The translations under genes were made by a program, and so were the position numbers. Shown here one piece after another: positions 1 through 12,601 of a DNA stretch of 64,000 nucleotides. The stretch is taken from the NCBI GenBank assembly GCA_016946835.1, contig JACVTC010000014.1, forward strand, positions 1,065,001-1,129,000, given 5' to 3'. This DNA is from Neocallimastix lanati (nom. inval.). Taxonomy: Eukaryota; Neocallimastigomycota; Neocallimastigomycetes; Neocallimastigales; Neocallimastigaceae. Positions within the stretch are counted from its first letter, which is position 1, and every line of letters begins with the position of its first letter. Below the pieces are notes generated by a model. It was not told where the DNA came from, ran no database searches, and saw only the letters and a program-made list of their open reading frames with translations.

Positions 1-1301
1 TTTATTATACACTTTGATAAAATTTAAAAACTTTTTAAATTATTTTTAAAATTTATACACTCAAATGAATAAAAATAAAATTCGTTTTAAAGTCATATAT
101 CAAATAAAAAATAATAATAATAATAAACAATTTTAAGTTAAAATATATTATATTGTATAATATTTTATATTATTTAAAATAGAGGGTATATATTATTATA
201 TTTATAATTCATTTATTGTTATTTATAATTATAGTTTATTTAATAAACAAAACAAAGTAATTTAAATAATAATATTCAAATATTTTAAACTATTTATTAT
301 CCATACAATATAAAAAAATGATATATTAAATTTTATTAATAAAAGCTTTCATATAATTATGAGCTTAATTTATTAATATTTTTTCCAAATATATATAATT
401 TTTATATATACCAATTTATATTATTAAATATATTTATATTATTAAATATTGTATATAATAATTACATATTTAATATTTAATATTTAACATATAAATAATA
501 AAATAAAATAATATAATATAATATTATAATATAATAATATATATTTAATTATAAAAGTATAAATATAATTATATATCATTTTATAATATATTTATACTAT
601 GTGTTTCATTAATTATATATTTATAATATAATAATAAATTTATTATTTATTATTTATTCATTTAATTATTAAATTGTTATTTAATTAATTATCTATTATT
701 TATTATTTATAATATTTATTTAATTTATCTAATGATTTATTACCTTATATATTAATTTATAATTGATGTTGTATCATTTTAAATAGTATTAAACATACTT
801 TTTTTTTCTTTACTAAAAGTTAAATAGAAATATTCATATAAACCTAAAAAAAAAATTAAATTTAGATACTTAATATTTATAAAAATACATTTGATAATAA
901 TAAGATATTACTATTTAAAAATTTTATTATTAACTTTTTATATTTTGATTATTTAATAAAAGTAAAAAGTATGATTAGACTTTAAATGTGGAAAGTTCAT
1001 ATTTTCAGTTCTATTAAATATTTAAATATTCATATTTATTAGACTATTTTTTATCAATAAATTAAACTATATTTATAATATTAGAATAATATATTGTATA
1101 CATATATTACAATACATTACCGAAATTTTTTCAAAATAAAAATAATAATTTTAATAATAAACTATTAAATCTTCTTTTAAACCAACCAAATTTTACAAAC
1201 AAAATAAAAGATAAAAAAAAAAGTCTTTTATAGTAAAGAATGTATGAAATGACCGTTAAGTGAGTAAAGAGCCATTATACCAAAAAAAAAATGGGGGATA
1301 T
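1..1301. other. AT-rich intergenic DNA, no gene seen
   Basis: Nearly pure A/T with short runs and simple repeats. No open frame of useful length and no RNA gene was recognised. The last 100 bases are slightly less AT-biased and lead into the foldback element that follows. Confidence 0.6.
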
Positions 1302-2440
1302 CGTGCATTTTACAACGTGGTGTATTTTCTTTTGTGGCTTGTTTTAATAATTAAAAAATAATAAATATTCTTTTTTATATATAATATATATTAATATTCA
1401 ATTGTAAAAATAATTTTTTATAAAAATATAATTTTTTATAATTCTTTTTTAATAGAATATATTATTATTTCTATTGAAATAGTTATATAATAATATTTAA
1501 TTGTAAAAATATATTATTAGTTCTTTTGAAATAATTATTTAATAATATTTAATTGTAAATATATATTATTTCTTTTAAGATAATATTATATATTTAAACT
1601 TTTATTTATATAAAAATATTAAAAATTTTAAACAATTATTTTAGTTAATTAAAAAATCCAATTCACTCATTTTTTTATTAAGAATTATTTTAACTATTAA
1701 TTAAATTTTATAATTAGTAATATTAATATTTAAATCTCTCAAATACTTTAACCATAATTCAGAATATTATTCTTCTTTAAAGTTGAAAAATTAAAATTAA
1801 ATTTTAATAATCAAATTAATATGTGTATTTAAAGTAAAAAATATGTATATTATATAAATATATTTATTTTTATTTTTTTTTAATTACATATTTAAATATA
1901 TTTATTGCAATTTTTCTTTATTATTCAATAATATATTTAAATATGTTTATTACATTTTTTTTATTTATTTAATTGCATATCTAATTATATAATTATATAT
2001 TTATTAATAATTGCATAGAATAACTTAAAAATGCATGGCTTTATTTTAAAAGGCTTATAAGCCACATTACAAAATACACTACATTCAAAAATGAATTAAT
2101 TGAAAGGGTTAGTATTTAAAATGCTATTCTTTAAAAAATTTAAGGAATTTAGTGTATTTCGTAATATGATTTATAAACCTTTTAAAATAAAGCCATGCAT
2201 TTTTAAGTTATTCTGTACAATTATAAATAAATATATAATTATTATTTCTTTTGAAATAATAATATATTTTTACGATTAAATATTATTAAATAATTATTTC
2301 AAAAGAAATAATAGTATATTCTATTAAAAAAGAATTATAAAAAATTAGTTTTTTATAAAAATTATTTTACAATTGAATATTGATAAATTATATATAAAAA
2401 AAAATTTATTTTATTAACAAGCCACATTTGAAATGCACTA
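1302..2440. mobile_element. Foldback (palindromic) non-autonomous DNA element
   Basis: The ends are inverted copies: the left begins with GTGCATTT and reaches GTGGCTTG near 1335, and the right ends in the reverse complement (CAAGCCAC...AAATGCAC) at 2418-2438. The outer arms (about 1335-1560 against 2235-2420) and inner arms (2022-2075 against 2145-2212, containing ATGCATGGCTTTATTTTAAA) pair with each other. The left arm carries about 400 bp of extra sequence with no counterpart. There is no open frame. The same end motif recurs in the elements at 5725 and 8001-8316, so this is probably a non-autonomous relative of the nearby MULE transposons. No target duplication was identified. Confidence 0.6.
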
Positions 2441-2897
2441 TCTCCATTTAAAGATACTGTTAAATGTTAATTAGTTTTAGTTTATTATTATATAATAAAA
2501 GAAGATAATTAGATATAATAAAATACATAATATCTATATATTTATATGTGACTTGTTATTTTTAGTAATTTATTTTATTAAATACACAAGGGGAGTGTGC
2601 ATTTCGAAAATTTTTATTACAAAAATTTGTATTTTGTTGTATGGCTTAAATATTTTTAATTTTAAGCCACTTAATTTTATTAAAAATTTAATGAATAATA
2701 ATTAATTAATTAAATAAATAAAATTACAATTCTCAAAAATTTTCAAACACGTAATCTTACGTGGGGCGTATATCTAATTGTATCATAATTTTGTAGCTTT
2801 TTTCTACAATTTTTAAAAAGCCATATATTCACAATATGGCATGAATAATAAATGTGGTGATATTTTATGACGAAAATTTATAAGCCACCAAGAATTT

Positions 2898-2942
2898 GGC
2901 GAAATTCAACTGGACGAAATTCAACTTTTGGCGAAATACAAC
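2898..2942. repeat. Three short subterminal repeats in the MULE
   Basis: Three near-identical copies of GGCGAAATTCAAC (2898-2910, 2912-2925, 2930-2942) lie about 300 bp inside the left end. Clustered subterminal repeats are common transposase-binding sites, but binding here is inference. Confidence 0.5.
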
Positions 2943-2971
2943 ACTTCAATAAATAATAATTAGGTTAGGTA

Positions 2972-3235
2972 TTTCTATTTAACATTGAAAAATAAAATAA
3001 AAAATAAATAAACATTTTATTTTTTAATGCTTAAAAAATAAAATAAAAATAAGAAATAAGAAAACTTTTTTTTTAAACATTGAAAAATAAAATAAAAATA
3101 AATAAACTTTTCATTTTTTAATGCTTAAAAAATAAAATAAAAATAAATTAACATTATATTTTTTAATGCTTAAAAAAAAAAAAAAAAAATAAGAAATAAG
3201 AAAACTTCTTTTTTAAACATTAAAAAATAAAAAAA
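2972..3235. repeat. A-rich imperfect tandem repeat, about 60-bp period
   Basis: About four degenerate units alternate AACATTGAAAAATAAAATAA and TTTTTAATGCTTAAAAAATA with A/T filler. The array lies between the transposon end and the transposase start and has no coding capacity. Confidence 0.6.
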
Positions 3236-3449
3236 ATAAAATAAAATAAAAAATAAAAAATAAAAATAGAAATAAATAAATAAAATAGTAAATAAAGAAA
3301 TAATAAATAATTAATAATTAAATAATTATTTAAATAATTATATAATTAATTAAAAAAAGGTTTATTATTTTAAATATTAAAAAAAAAAAGTTTCAAAGCA
3401 TTTAAAAATATATTTATTAAAATATTTTATTGAAAAATTTTAATTATTA

Positions 3450-4884
3450 ATGGAAGACAATATAGAAATTGAAATAAGTGAAACAAATCGAGGAAATGAA
3501 CAAATTATTATTAATAAAAAACACAAATTTAATTTTTCATTTCAAAGGAAAGATAAATCAAAAATTTATAAATGCACTGAATATAAGACTTTAAATAAAT
3601 GTAAATCTTTAATTATTTTAAATGATAAAAAGGAGGTTTTAAAATATGAAAGTTTACATAACCATCTCGAAAAAGAAATTGATGTGTCTATATTGGTAGC
3701 AAAGCATAAAATTAAGGAAGAAATTAAGAAAAATTCAATTTCTATGGATATAAAACTTAAACATATATTTAATGCCGTTTCTCAAGAAATGGGACTTATA
3801 TGTCCAGAATATAGTACAATTAGACCCCAAATAATAAGAAATATAAATAAACAATTTCCTCCAAACATAAAAAGTTTTGATGATATTCCCATTGAATCAG
3901 AATATTATAAAAGGAAAAGAAATGAAAATTTTATGATATTTAAAAATACTGATCTAATAATCTTTCAATCACTATTCCAAGCATATTTATTTTCGAATTA
4001 TCATAAAAATATTTGCGGACGGTACATTTTATGCAGCACCGAAATTTAGTTATCAGTTATTTATAACAAGAACTTATGTTGGGGAATTTAATATGTTTTA
4101 CACTACTTCCATTTCTATATTAAAAAGTAAAAAACAATCTACATATGAAACATTATTTAAAGAAATAAAAAAAAATGCAATTAAATTTAGGAGTAATACA
4201 TTAATTACTACAATTAATTTTCATTGTGATTTTGAACAAGGTATATCTAATGCCGCAAAAAAAATTTTTCCCAATATAAATATTAAATATTGTGTTTGGC
4301 ATTACAAAAGATCATTAGAAAAACAAAAAAATATATTATGTTATCATGAAGTGAAGAATAATAATGATGTATATATTTATTATAAAGCTATTTCGAACTT
4401 ACCGTTTATAAACCCTAACTATATATTTGATATTTATATTATAATAAAAAGAATTTGTCAGAAAAAAAAGTATAATAGTTTTCTGCAATTTTTAGAATAT
4501 TTTAATAAAAATTATTTACTTAAGTATAATGTTAATAATTGGAATTATTATGAAAATATAGAGCATTTAATAAACAATGCATCAGAATCTTATAATAGCT
4601 ACTTAAATAATATATTTCCAAATAAACCTTTATTTTATAAATTAATATATATATTAAAAGAAGAAGAAAACTTATCTTATAATGTTTATCAAAGGAGAAA
4701 TAAAAGAAATTGGAAAAAAAAGCAAAAAATATTTAGTGCAACTGATGAAATTAAAATTTTAATTGAAAATTACAAAAGTAAGGAAGTAAATTTATTTTAT
4801 AATGGATGCAACAGAAATGAATTAATTAAATTATGGAAAGAATGTTTAATTGATTTAAACGATATAAATCTTAATTTAAAATAA
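3450..4884 (+). pseudogene. FLYWCH/MULE transposase, broken by one frameshift
   Basis: The first reading frame (3450-4049, 199 residues) has an N-terminal FLYWCH-type zinc module (YKCTEYKTLNKCK, then HNH) and a basic linker. It leaves frame near 4012-4017. In the next frame the sequence continues DGTFYAAPKFSYQLFITRTY, the usual start of the MULE catalytic domain with its first Asp. The second frame (to 4884) carries a candidate second Asp (HCDFEQ), the CxxH motif (CVWH) and the candidate catalytic Glu region (NNASESYNSYLN). The related copy at 6.3-7.7 kb has one more base at the break, so a single deleted base explains the shift. A sequencing error in this A/T run cannot be excluded. The protein would bind the element ends and catalyse cut-and-paste transposition in the nucleus. 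Confidence 0.8.
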
Positions 4885-5029
4885 ATAATCTTATTTAGTT
4901 ATTTTTATTAAGTAATTTATAACTAAAACCGATTTATTTGATACTAGTTAAAATTTTATTAATATCAATATCAATATTATATAATTATAAATTTTATTAA
5001 TATCAATATCAATATTATATTATTATAAA

Positions 5030-5392
5030 ATTTATTCTACTATTTATTTTATTTTATTTTATTTTATTTTATTTTATTTTATTTTATTCAATCTGTACTT
5101 TATATTCATATTCTACTATTTATTTTATTTTATTTTTATTCAATCTGTACTTTATATTCATATTCTATTATTTATTTTATTTTATTTTATTTTATTCAAT
5201 CTGTACTTTCTTATTTAATATTCTACTTTTTATTTTATTATATTTTATTTTATATTATTTTATATTATTTTATTTTATTTTATTTTATTTTATTTTATTC
5301 AATCTGTACTTATATTTATGTTTCTATTATTTATTTTATTTTATTTTATTTCATTTTATTTTATTTTATTCAATCTGTATTTTCTGTTGATA
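5030..5392. repeat. TTTTA-rich minisatellite with CAATCTGTACTT units
   Basis: Five irregular units (starts near 5089, 5142, 5196, 5300, 5371) each begin CAATCTGTACTT or a close variant and end in long TTTTA runs. Unit length varies with the number of TTTTA repeats. It lies between the transposase and the right end of the MULE. Confidence 0.75.
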
Positions 5393-6351
5393 ATATAAAC
5401 AAGGTATTAATGTATTAATAATAATTAATAATATTTAAAATAAAATAAAAAAAATATAATTATTTTATATATGTAGTAATTATATATATATATATTTTTA
5501 TTTAATTTTCTAAAAAAAATTTTTTTAGTCATAATAAACGTTTGTCTTAATTATTTTTATTATTATTTAAAAATTTATTTATTCATTTATAATTTATTTA
5601 TTTATTTATTACATTATAATACGCCATGTTTTCTTAAATGCACTACAACAAAATACAAATTTATGTAATAAAAATTTTCGAAATGACACACCCCCTACTT
5701 TAATAAAATGACACCCCCAATACACAATTGCGCATTTCTGAATGTGGCTTAAAATTTTTAATTAATTGCCACAATATATAATTTTTTTTAATCAATAAAT
5801 AAATAATTAAATAAATAATTAAATAAATAATTAAATAAATAATTAAATAAATAATTAAATAATAAATAATTAAATAAATAATAAAATCATTTTTGAAATA
5901 AGTCTTTAAATATTTTATTATAAAATATTTTAAATAAATAATAAATAATAAATAATAACAAATAATAAATATAATAAATAATAAGTAATAAATAAATAAA
6001 CAATAAATGAATAAATAAATATTTTATTTTTCTAATTAAAAAAATTGAATAATTAACATTAATTTTATCTTCAAAATAAATATAAATATTTCAAATATTA
6101 AGTCGTAAAAATAAATTTTTCATATATACGTCATATTACTATTGTATTAATAAAATTATATATTATTTATTATTAATAATGAATAATTTAATATAAGTAA
6201 TAAATTACTAAATAACTAAATATATGATTATAATTTTTTTTTAAATATTAAAAATAAAACCATTTTATTAAATTCTATAATAAATTTTAAATATTAAAAA
6301 TAATAAAAAAGTAAATTATTATTAACAGAAAATATAAAATTAATTTACAAT

Positions 6352-7673
6352 TGAAAAGAAAGATAATTCAAAGGTATATAGATGCAATGAGTATAGAACA
6401 TCGAATAAATGTAAATCTTTCATTATTTTAAATGATAAGATGGAGTTTTTAGAATATGAAAGTCAACATAATCATCTTGAAAAAGAATACGAAGCATCTA
6501 AATCAATAGTAAAGCGTAAAATCAAAGAAACAATAAGAAAAAGTCCTTTTTCTTTGGATATTAGACCAAAAAGTATATTTAGTAAAATTTCTCAGGACAT
6601 GGGATTAATATGTCCTGAATTTAACACCATTAGAACCCAAATAATAAGAAGTCAAAATAAGCAATTACCTCCTGACATAACAACTTTTGAAGAAATTCCG
6701 GAGGAATCAGTATATTATAAAACAGAAAACAGTGATAATTTTATGATATTCAAAAATCCTAATTTAATAATTTTTCAATCCCCATTCCAAGAAAAGCTAT
6801 TCACACAATATAATGAAGATATATTTGCAGATGGTATAATTTATATTGCGCCAAAATCTAGTTATCAAGTGCTCATTACTAGAATATATGTTGAAAAAAT
6901 AAATAGTTTTTACACTACTTCCATTTCAATATTGAAAAATAAAAAACAATCCACTTATGACACATTATTTAAAGAAATAAAAAAAATGCAAGTAAATTTA
7001 GTAACAGTATTGTTATTTCTCCAATTAATTTTCATTGTGACTTTAAAAAAGGCATATCAAATATAAAAAAAAAAATTTCCTTATATAAATATTAAATATT
7101 GTGTTTGGCACTTTAAAAGATCATTAGAAATTCAAAAAAAAAAACAGATTTTGTTCTAATGAAATTAATAATAATAATAATTTATATAATTATTATAGAG
7201 CTATTTCGAATTTTTCATTTATTAATCCTATTTATATACCACGCATTTACTTAAAAACAAAAAATACATGCAAAAAAAAAATGAATATAATAAAATATTT
7301 TGATATCAACTATTTAAATAAATATTACGCAAGTAACTGGAATCATTATAATAATAAAGAACACATTACAAATAATGTATCAGAATCTTTTAATAATTAT
7401 TTAAATAATCTTTTCCCCAAAAAAAAATACTTTTAATAAATTAATAATAGCATTAAAGAAAGAAGAAGGATTATCGTATAATGATTATGAAAGAAGAATT
7501 TGAGATTTTTTTTTTAAAAAAATAAAAATCATTAATAGAACTGATGAAATCAAGGTTTTAATTGAATTCTATAAAAATAAGAAAGAAAAATTAATTTGTA
7601 TTGGATGTTATGATGATGATATAGTTGAATTATGGTACGATTGTTTAATTCATTTAAATAATATAAAATACTA
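6352..7673 (+). pseudogene. MULE transposase relic (FLYWCH and catalytic domain fragments)
   Basis: Translation from 6352 matches the first copy closely (RKDNSKVYRCNEYRTSNKCK, then HNHLEKE) but no start codon remains in frame upstream. The frame stays open to 7066 and includes DGIIYIAPKSSYQVLITR. It then shifts; CVWHFKRSLE is visible near 7100 and the NNVSESFNNYLNN region near 7375, with stops between them. The relic ends near 7673. Several frameshifts show it is dead. Confidence 0.75.
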
Positions 7674-7802
7674 ATTTTTTATAAATTAGTATTTTTCTAA
7701 CCTTTTTTAATTAAGATTACAATTTTAAAAGATAGTACTTTCAGTTTTTTTATTAGTTAAATTATAATTGAAACTGTTCCATTTGATAATAGTTATTTTT
7801 TT

Positions 7803-7978
7803 ATTAATATCAATATCAATATTATATAGTTTTTTAATTATTAATATCAATATCAATATTTTATATAGTAATTTTTATTATTAATATCAATATCAAATTA
7901 TATAATTTTTTTATTATTAATATCAATATCAAATTATATAATTTTTTTATTATTAATATCAATATCAATAATATAGTT
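7803..7978. repeat. ATTAATATCAATATCAA tandem repeat
   Basis: Five units of about 40-45 bp contain TTATTAATATCAATATCAA followed by TTATATAG-like sequence. The same motif occurs at the matching position of the first MULE (about 4965-5020) and once at 8336, so it belongs to the MULE 3' region. Confidence 0.7.
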
Positions 7979-8000
7979 TTTTTGAATCTAGTGAGTTTCG

Positions 8001-8316
8001 CAATTGTGCATTTCTCAATGTGGCATACTTATGTATGTGGCTTGCTTTTTCAATAATTAAATAAATGATAATTCAATAAATAATAATTAAATAAATTATA
8101 AATATATATATTTTTTAATATATAATTTATTAATATTCAATTATAAAAATAATTTTTTTAAAAGAAATAATTTTTTATAATTTATTTAATAGAATATACT
8201 ATTATTTCTTTTGAAATAATAATTATTTATATATTTATTTATGATTGTATAAAATATCTTAAAAATGTATGGCTTTGTTTTAAAAATATTATAAGCCACA
8301 TTGAAATACACAATTG
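8001..8316. mobile_element. Short MITE-like element with ~22-bp inverted tips
   Basis: The left tip CAATTGTGCATTTC..AATGTGGC is mirrored at the right end (GCCACATTGAAATACACAATTG). Internal sequence matches parts of the 1302-2440 foldback element, including TAATAGAATATACTATTATT. No open frame is present. It is probably mobilised by MULE transposase. Confidence 0.6.
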
Positions 8317-9690
8317 TGATCCTTGTTTTTTTATTATTAATGTCAATATCAATATTATATAGTTTTTTTATTTTATTAAAATTTTAATAATAAAATAAAA
8401 CTAAAAATAAAACATTTTTAAAATATTTATTTTTTTTTTAATATTTTTTATTTATTTATTTATTTTATTTATTTATATGTTAAAAAGTAATAAATTTAAT
8501 TTATGTGAAAAAAAAAAAAAAAAAATAAATTAATATGAATTTTGTTAATGTAATTATTTAAAAAATTTAAATAGTTATTATATAATTTTTTTTTATTATT
8601 GGGTTTAATAAAGTTATTGTAGATATATAAAAACTATAATATAAGTTTTTTTTTATTAATTTAATTATTATATGATTAATTAAAAATATATATATATATA
8701 TACATATATTTATAAATCTTCTTTTTGTTAAAAATATAGTCACTAGACAGTAACTGGCTTCATATTATACTCATGAGGATTTATTTTGATAATGCTCATA
8801 ATTTGTTAGTTATTCCATTTGACTTTTTTAATGAAATTAATGGAAAATGGTTTTAAATTTCTTTTATTAATGTTAGCATGTTAGCATTAGTAAAGTTATA
8901 ATTAATTTTATCAATGCATCGTTTTTTATGATTTCATATAGTTATGTTAAAATTTTTAAGTACTTCGTAAATGATATCAATTTTGTCAATTTTTGTATAA
9001 TTTCTCTTCCTTTTGTTTCTACTATAGATATTGTTATTGGAATTATTTGAACTATCATATGAATTATTATTTAAATTATTAAATGAGTTATTAAATGAGT
9101 TATTAATTGAATTAATATATGAATTATTCATTAGATTATTATAAATATCGTTACTTGTTATTTTGATTACAATTAAAATTATTACTATTATCATTAATAT
9201 TGTTATTATTAACATTATAAACATTATTAACATTATAATTATTATTGTAATTGTAATTATTAATTTTATTATTATTGTTCTTAATTATATTATTAATATA
9301 GTCATTATTTTTACTATTATTATAATTGTTGTTATTATTATTACTATTATTACTATTATTATTGTTATTGCTATTATTATTATTATTATAATTAATTATT
9401 ATTATTATTGTTGTTGTTGCTGTTGTTTTCGTTGTCGTAATTTATATGATTATAATTGAATGAAAAATTATCTATTTTAGCTAATTTATTTAAACTAAAA
9501 TTTGAATTGTTACTGTGATTATAAATATTTGTATTAACAGGAATTTCCTCGAAGAAATTTCATCTTTATTATACTTTTTAGTTTATTTATTAATTAAAAT
9601 TATTTTATTTAAAATGGTGTTTAATTACTAATAGTATTATAAGACAATAAGAATAATATATTAAACTTATGTTTAGATTTATTTTTTATT
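8317..9690. other. Low-complexity DNA, no intact gene recognised
   Basis: The region holds A/T runs, a stretch at 8730-8900 with less biased composition but no stable frame, and a (ATT)n-rich block at 9160-9420. On the minus strand 9233-8934 encodes an Asn/Ser-rich stretch followed by RKRNYTKIDKIDIIYEVL. This could be a helix-turn-helix fragment of a dead transposon, but it was not identified. Confidence 0.4.
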
Positions 9691-9699
9691 GATAAATTA

Positions 9700-10640
9700 T
9701 TAAACAATTGTATTAATAATATAAATAATAATAATATCAACAATAATAATAACAATTTCTTTAGCCCAAAAATTCAAAACAAAATAATACAATAAATTCA
9801 GAATATAATCAAAAATTTGAAAATATCTATCAAAATCAAAATATCAATATATTAATAAATGAAATTTTTTCAAATACTGAAAGTTTTTCTAATTCAATTG
9901 ATAATTAAAAGTACTCAAAGATAATGAATACGACAATGAAATAAGTTCTACTTTTGGTTCAGAAACTTAAGAGCCTTAGCCTTATCCAGCTTTTAATGAA
10001 ATCGATGATACCTTGGAAAGCTTTTATGAAACTACAAAAGACCTAAATTTACTCTTAAGGGAATTAAGAACTCTTAAGATTGAAAAATAACTACCAATCC
10101 AAATAAATATGTAATCAACTATTTTATCATAGTATATTTTAATATTTTTTATATAAACATGAATATTAGCATTATTTGATCATTTATTTTTAGTTACGAA
10201 TGATTTATTTGAAAATGAAAAGAATCTACTGTTAGTACTTCTGTATTTGTTGATCATTTCAATAATTTGACAAGACAGTAATTTGTAATTAATGTAATGA
10301 GAAATTCCTTTTCATTTATTGACAGGAAGGAAGTAGACGTATTTTCTAAGAAGTTCAATTATTGATAAAGAACCAGTTGTAAATAATAATGATTGGGTTG
10401 AAAAACATCAAACTATTTTGTCTACTTCTAATCCTTCAGTTTTTTCTGGCACTAAATTTAGACAAAAAAGTCAAAATAGTTTTAGTAATAGTGATCTTCA
10501 TCGTTTTAATGATCGTTTTAATGATAGTTCTAGTGATATAAGTAGTACATCAACTATTAATTTTCAAATTCATAAACAAGAAAGTATTTTTAATAAATAT
10601 TTTTCCAATATTTCAAGTCCATTATCTTGATCTTCTGTCA
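9700..10640 (+). pseudogene. Decayed gag-like fragments
   Basis: Translation near 10000-10090 gives DDTLESFYETTKDLNLLLRE and then LRTLKIEK, closely resembling the capsid region of element A gag (ETFYGLKEDQNMLLRELRA). Further on, KEVDVFSKKFNY (about 10330) resembles the next part of that domain. A 70-codon Ser/Asn-rich open stretch follows (10418-10630). Stops and frame changes separate the parts, so this is a dead Ty3/gypsy gag remnant. Confidence 0.5.
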
Positions 10641-10976
10641 CAGTTTAATCACAAAACTGTAAAAGAAAATAGTGTTAACAAGAATAAATTAGTGGAAATA
10701 CTAACTCTAAGGCGATTATAGAGTGACAATTAAAGAATATTATGATATTTATTGCAATATTTAAATTAGCATTATTTAATACGATTATTAAAAATATATG
10801 CTTATATTGTAAGTAGTTGAATAAAAATCATATAAAGTATTAAAAAAATTGAGATCAAATAAAATTAAATGAATAAAACAAAATAATATTAAACGAATAT
10901 TTGTTAAATATTAAAATTAAATTTAATAATTATATAAAAAAGGAAATAATTACAAAATAAAAAAAGTATACACTCA

Positions 10977-11048
10977 TGCCTACTAGCGGGATTGAACCAC
11001 TGATCTTCGCTTTACGAGAGCGACGCTCTACCACTAAGCCAAGCAGGC
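10977..11048 (-). tRNA. tRNA-Thr (anticodon CGT)
   Basis: The reverse complement folds as a full cloverleaf: acceptor GCCTGCT paired with AGTAGGC, discriminator A, D-arm GCT/AGC around TAGTGGTAG, anticodon stem TCGCT/AGCGA with loop CTCGTAA, variable AGATC, and T-arm AGTGG/CCGCT with loop TTCAATC. Internal A and B boxes are present. There is no intron and no encoded CCA. The anticodon CGT reads ACG (Thr). The gene's 5' end (11048) faces the LTR stack that starts 11-14 bp upstream. Confidence 0.95.
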
Positions 11049-11062
11049 ACTTATGTTCTGTT

Positions 11063-12030
11063 TAGTAAAGAATGAATTAATAACCTTTATTTTATTATTA
11101 ATAATTCTTTACTAAATTGTACTTTCCTATATTCTTGATAACCTAAACTTAATAATAAAATTTAATTTATTTTGATATAAATTAATTTTAACTTGTAAAT
11201 AATGTAAATAAATTTTAATTAATTATTTTATTGTTATATTATTAAATATATGTATATTAAAATACAATTGTAAATATTAAAATTATACTTTTAAGATACT
11301 AAACTATTAAAACTATTAATTAAATATTATTATAAAAATTATTATAAAATTATTAAAATTATTAATTAAATATTATTCTAAAAATTATTTATAAATTATT
11401 AATATTATAAAATTATTAAAATTATTAAATATTATTATAAAAATTTATATATTATAACTATTAAATATTATTATAAAATTATTAAGATTATTAATTAAAT
11501 TTATTATTAAAAATTATTATTAAAAATTTTTACTTATTATAAAAATTATTATTTAAATATTATCAAATTTATTAATTAAATATTATAAAAATTTTATTTT
11601 ATTTTGAAAATAATTACAAGTATTATTTAAAATAATTAAAGATTATTAAATTTATTATATTAATCTTTAAAACAATTTATTTAACTTAAAAATATCAAAG
11701 AAAATAGTAAAAACTATTTTCTATATATTTATTTTATAATTATTTTTAATTAAATTATATTTGAATATTATATTATTATATTTATAAAAATTAAAACAAA
11801 AATGAATTATTGATATAAAATTAATTCAATAATTCTATAAAATTACTTAAATTATAAACAATTAATTATACTTTAAATTTATAAAAAAATATAAATATTG
11901 TAACAATTTCTTAAAAATTAAATATGTGTACTTTAAATAATAAAATTTTATATTAATAAAAAAAATAAATAACTTTTAATAAAGAATTATTTTTTTTTTT
12001 TAATTTAAAATCAAAGCAGGGTAATACCCG
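11063..12030 (+). mobile_element. A-type LTR relic next to tRNA-Thr
   Basis: It starts TAGTAAAGAATGAATTAA, matching the start of the A-family LTRs (TGGTAAAGAACGAAC). It shares the terminal hairpin (TTTAGTAAAGAAT...ATTCTTTACTAAA) and the downstream ACTTTCCTATATTC motif with LTRs at 26704 and 31387. The right limit is unclear. It lies about 14 bp upstream of the mature tRNA-Thr 5' end and is preceded by GTTT (11060-11063, the last T shared). Confidence 0.5.
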
Positions 12031-12052
12031 TCCCCCCCTGCTTGATTTTAAA
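12004..12052. repeat. GC-rich hairpin between LTRs
   Basis: TTTAAAATCAAAGCAGG pairs with CCTGCTTGATTTTAAA around a 16-base C-rich loop. It is followed by a non-AT-rich stretch up to 12082. No known RNA family was recognised. Confidence 0.5.
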
Positions 12053-12601
12053 TATCTAAGTGTCAACCCCGAGTCTACCATGTTTTTGTAAGAAATAATA
12101 ATTATTTATTAATAAATAATTACTATTTCTTAGTCTTTATAATTATTGATAATAATTATAAATTTATTTAAATTATAATTAATTCATACATTGAAATATT
12201 ATTATCAAATTTATTAAAAATATAATTATTCATACACTAAAATAATATTAAAAAATTTATTTAAATAACTATTATATATTCTTTTATTAATATTATTAAT
12301 TTTATTTAGTTATTCATTTAATTATCAAGTTAATGTAAACATTAGTTTTATTTATTTTGTACATTGTACATTTAAAAGAACAATTAATAAGTTTCTGTAT
12401 TTTTTAAAGATAGTTTTATGTTAATAAGTTTAGATTAGATTTTAAAAATAATATTTAGAAAAATAGAATAATTTAGATCATTCCGGTTATTATTTATTTT
12501 TCCTTTTATTTGATGATCTAAATTAAAATTTAGAAAATCGATATATTAAGGTTTTATCCAAATATAAAATAATATATTTGGTTTTACTTAATATATACGA
12601 T

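Larger units (their letters stand above)
2590..5695 (+). mobile_element. MULE-type DNA transposon with ~50-bp terminal inverted repeats
   Basis: The left end (2590-2641, GGGGAGTGTG...ATTTCGAAAATTTTTATTAC...GTATTTTGTTGTA) is repeated inverted at 5645-5695 with a few substitutions and one-base indels. Between them lie a transposase gene with one frameshift (3450-4884), subterminal repeats and a minisatellite. Size and gene content fit an autonomous Mutator-like element. No convincing 8-11 bp target duplication was found. A second partial copy of the right tip follows at 5703-5719. Confidence 0.75.
5725..8316 (+). mobile_element. Second, decayed MULE transposon (outer limits tentative)
   Basis: CAATTGCGCATTTCTGAATG at 5725 resembles the inverted tip at 8293-8316 (GCCACATTGAAATACACAATTG). 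A transposase relic related to the 3450-4884 gene lies between. The right tip also serves the small element at 8001-8316, so either that element inserted here or it marks an internal duplication of the end. The limits should be treated as tentative. Confidence 0.5.

Noticed and set aside
7803-7978. CRISPR-like array
   Set aside because: Regular repeats but no unique spacers, and the setting is eukaryotic; it is a MULE-associated tandem repeat.
10418-10630. Independent Ser/Asn-rich small gene
   Set aside because: It directly follows gag-like fragments and has no start context or domain; more likely part of the decayed gag region.
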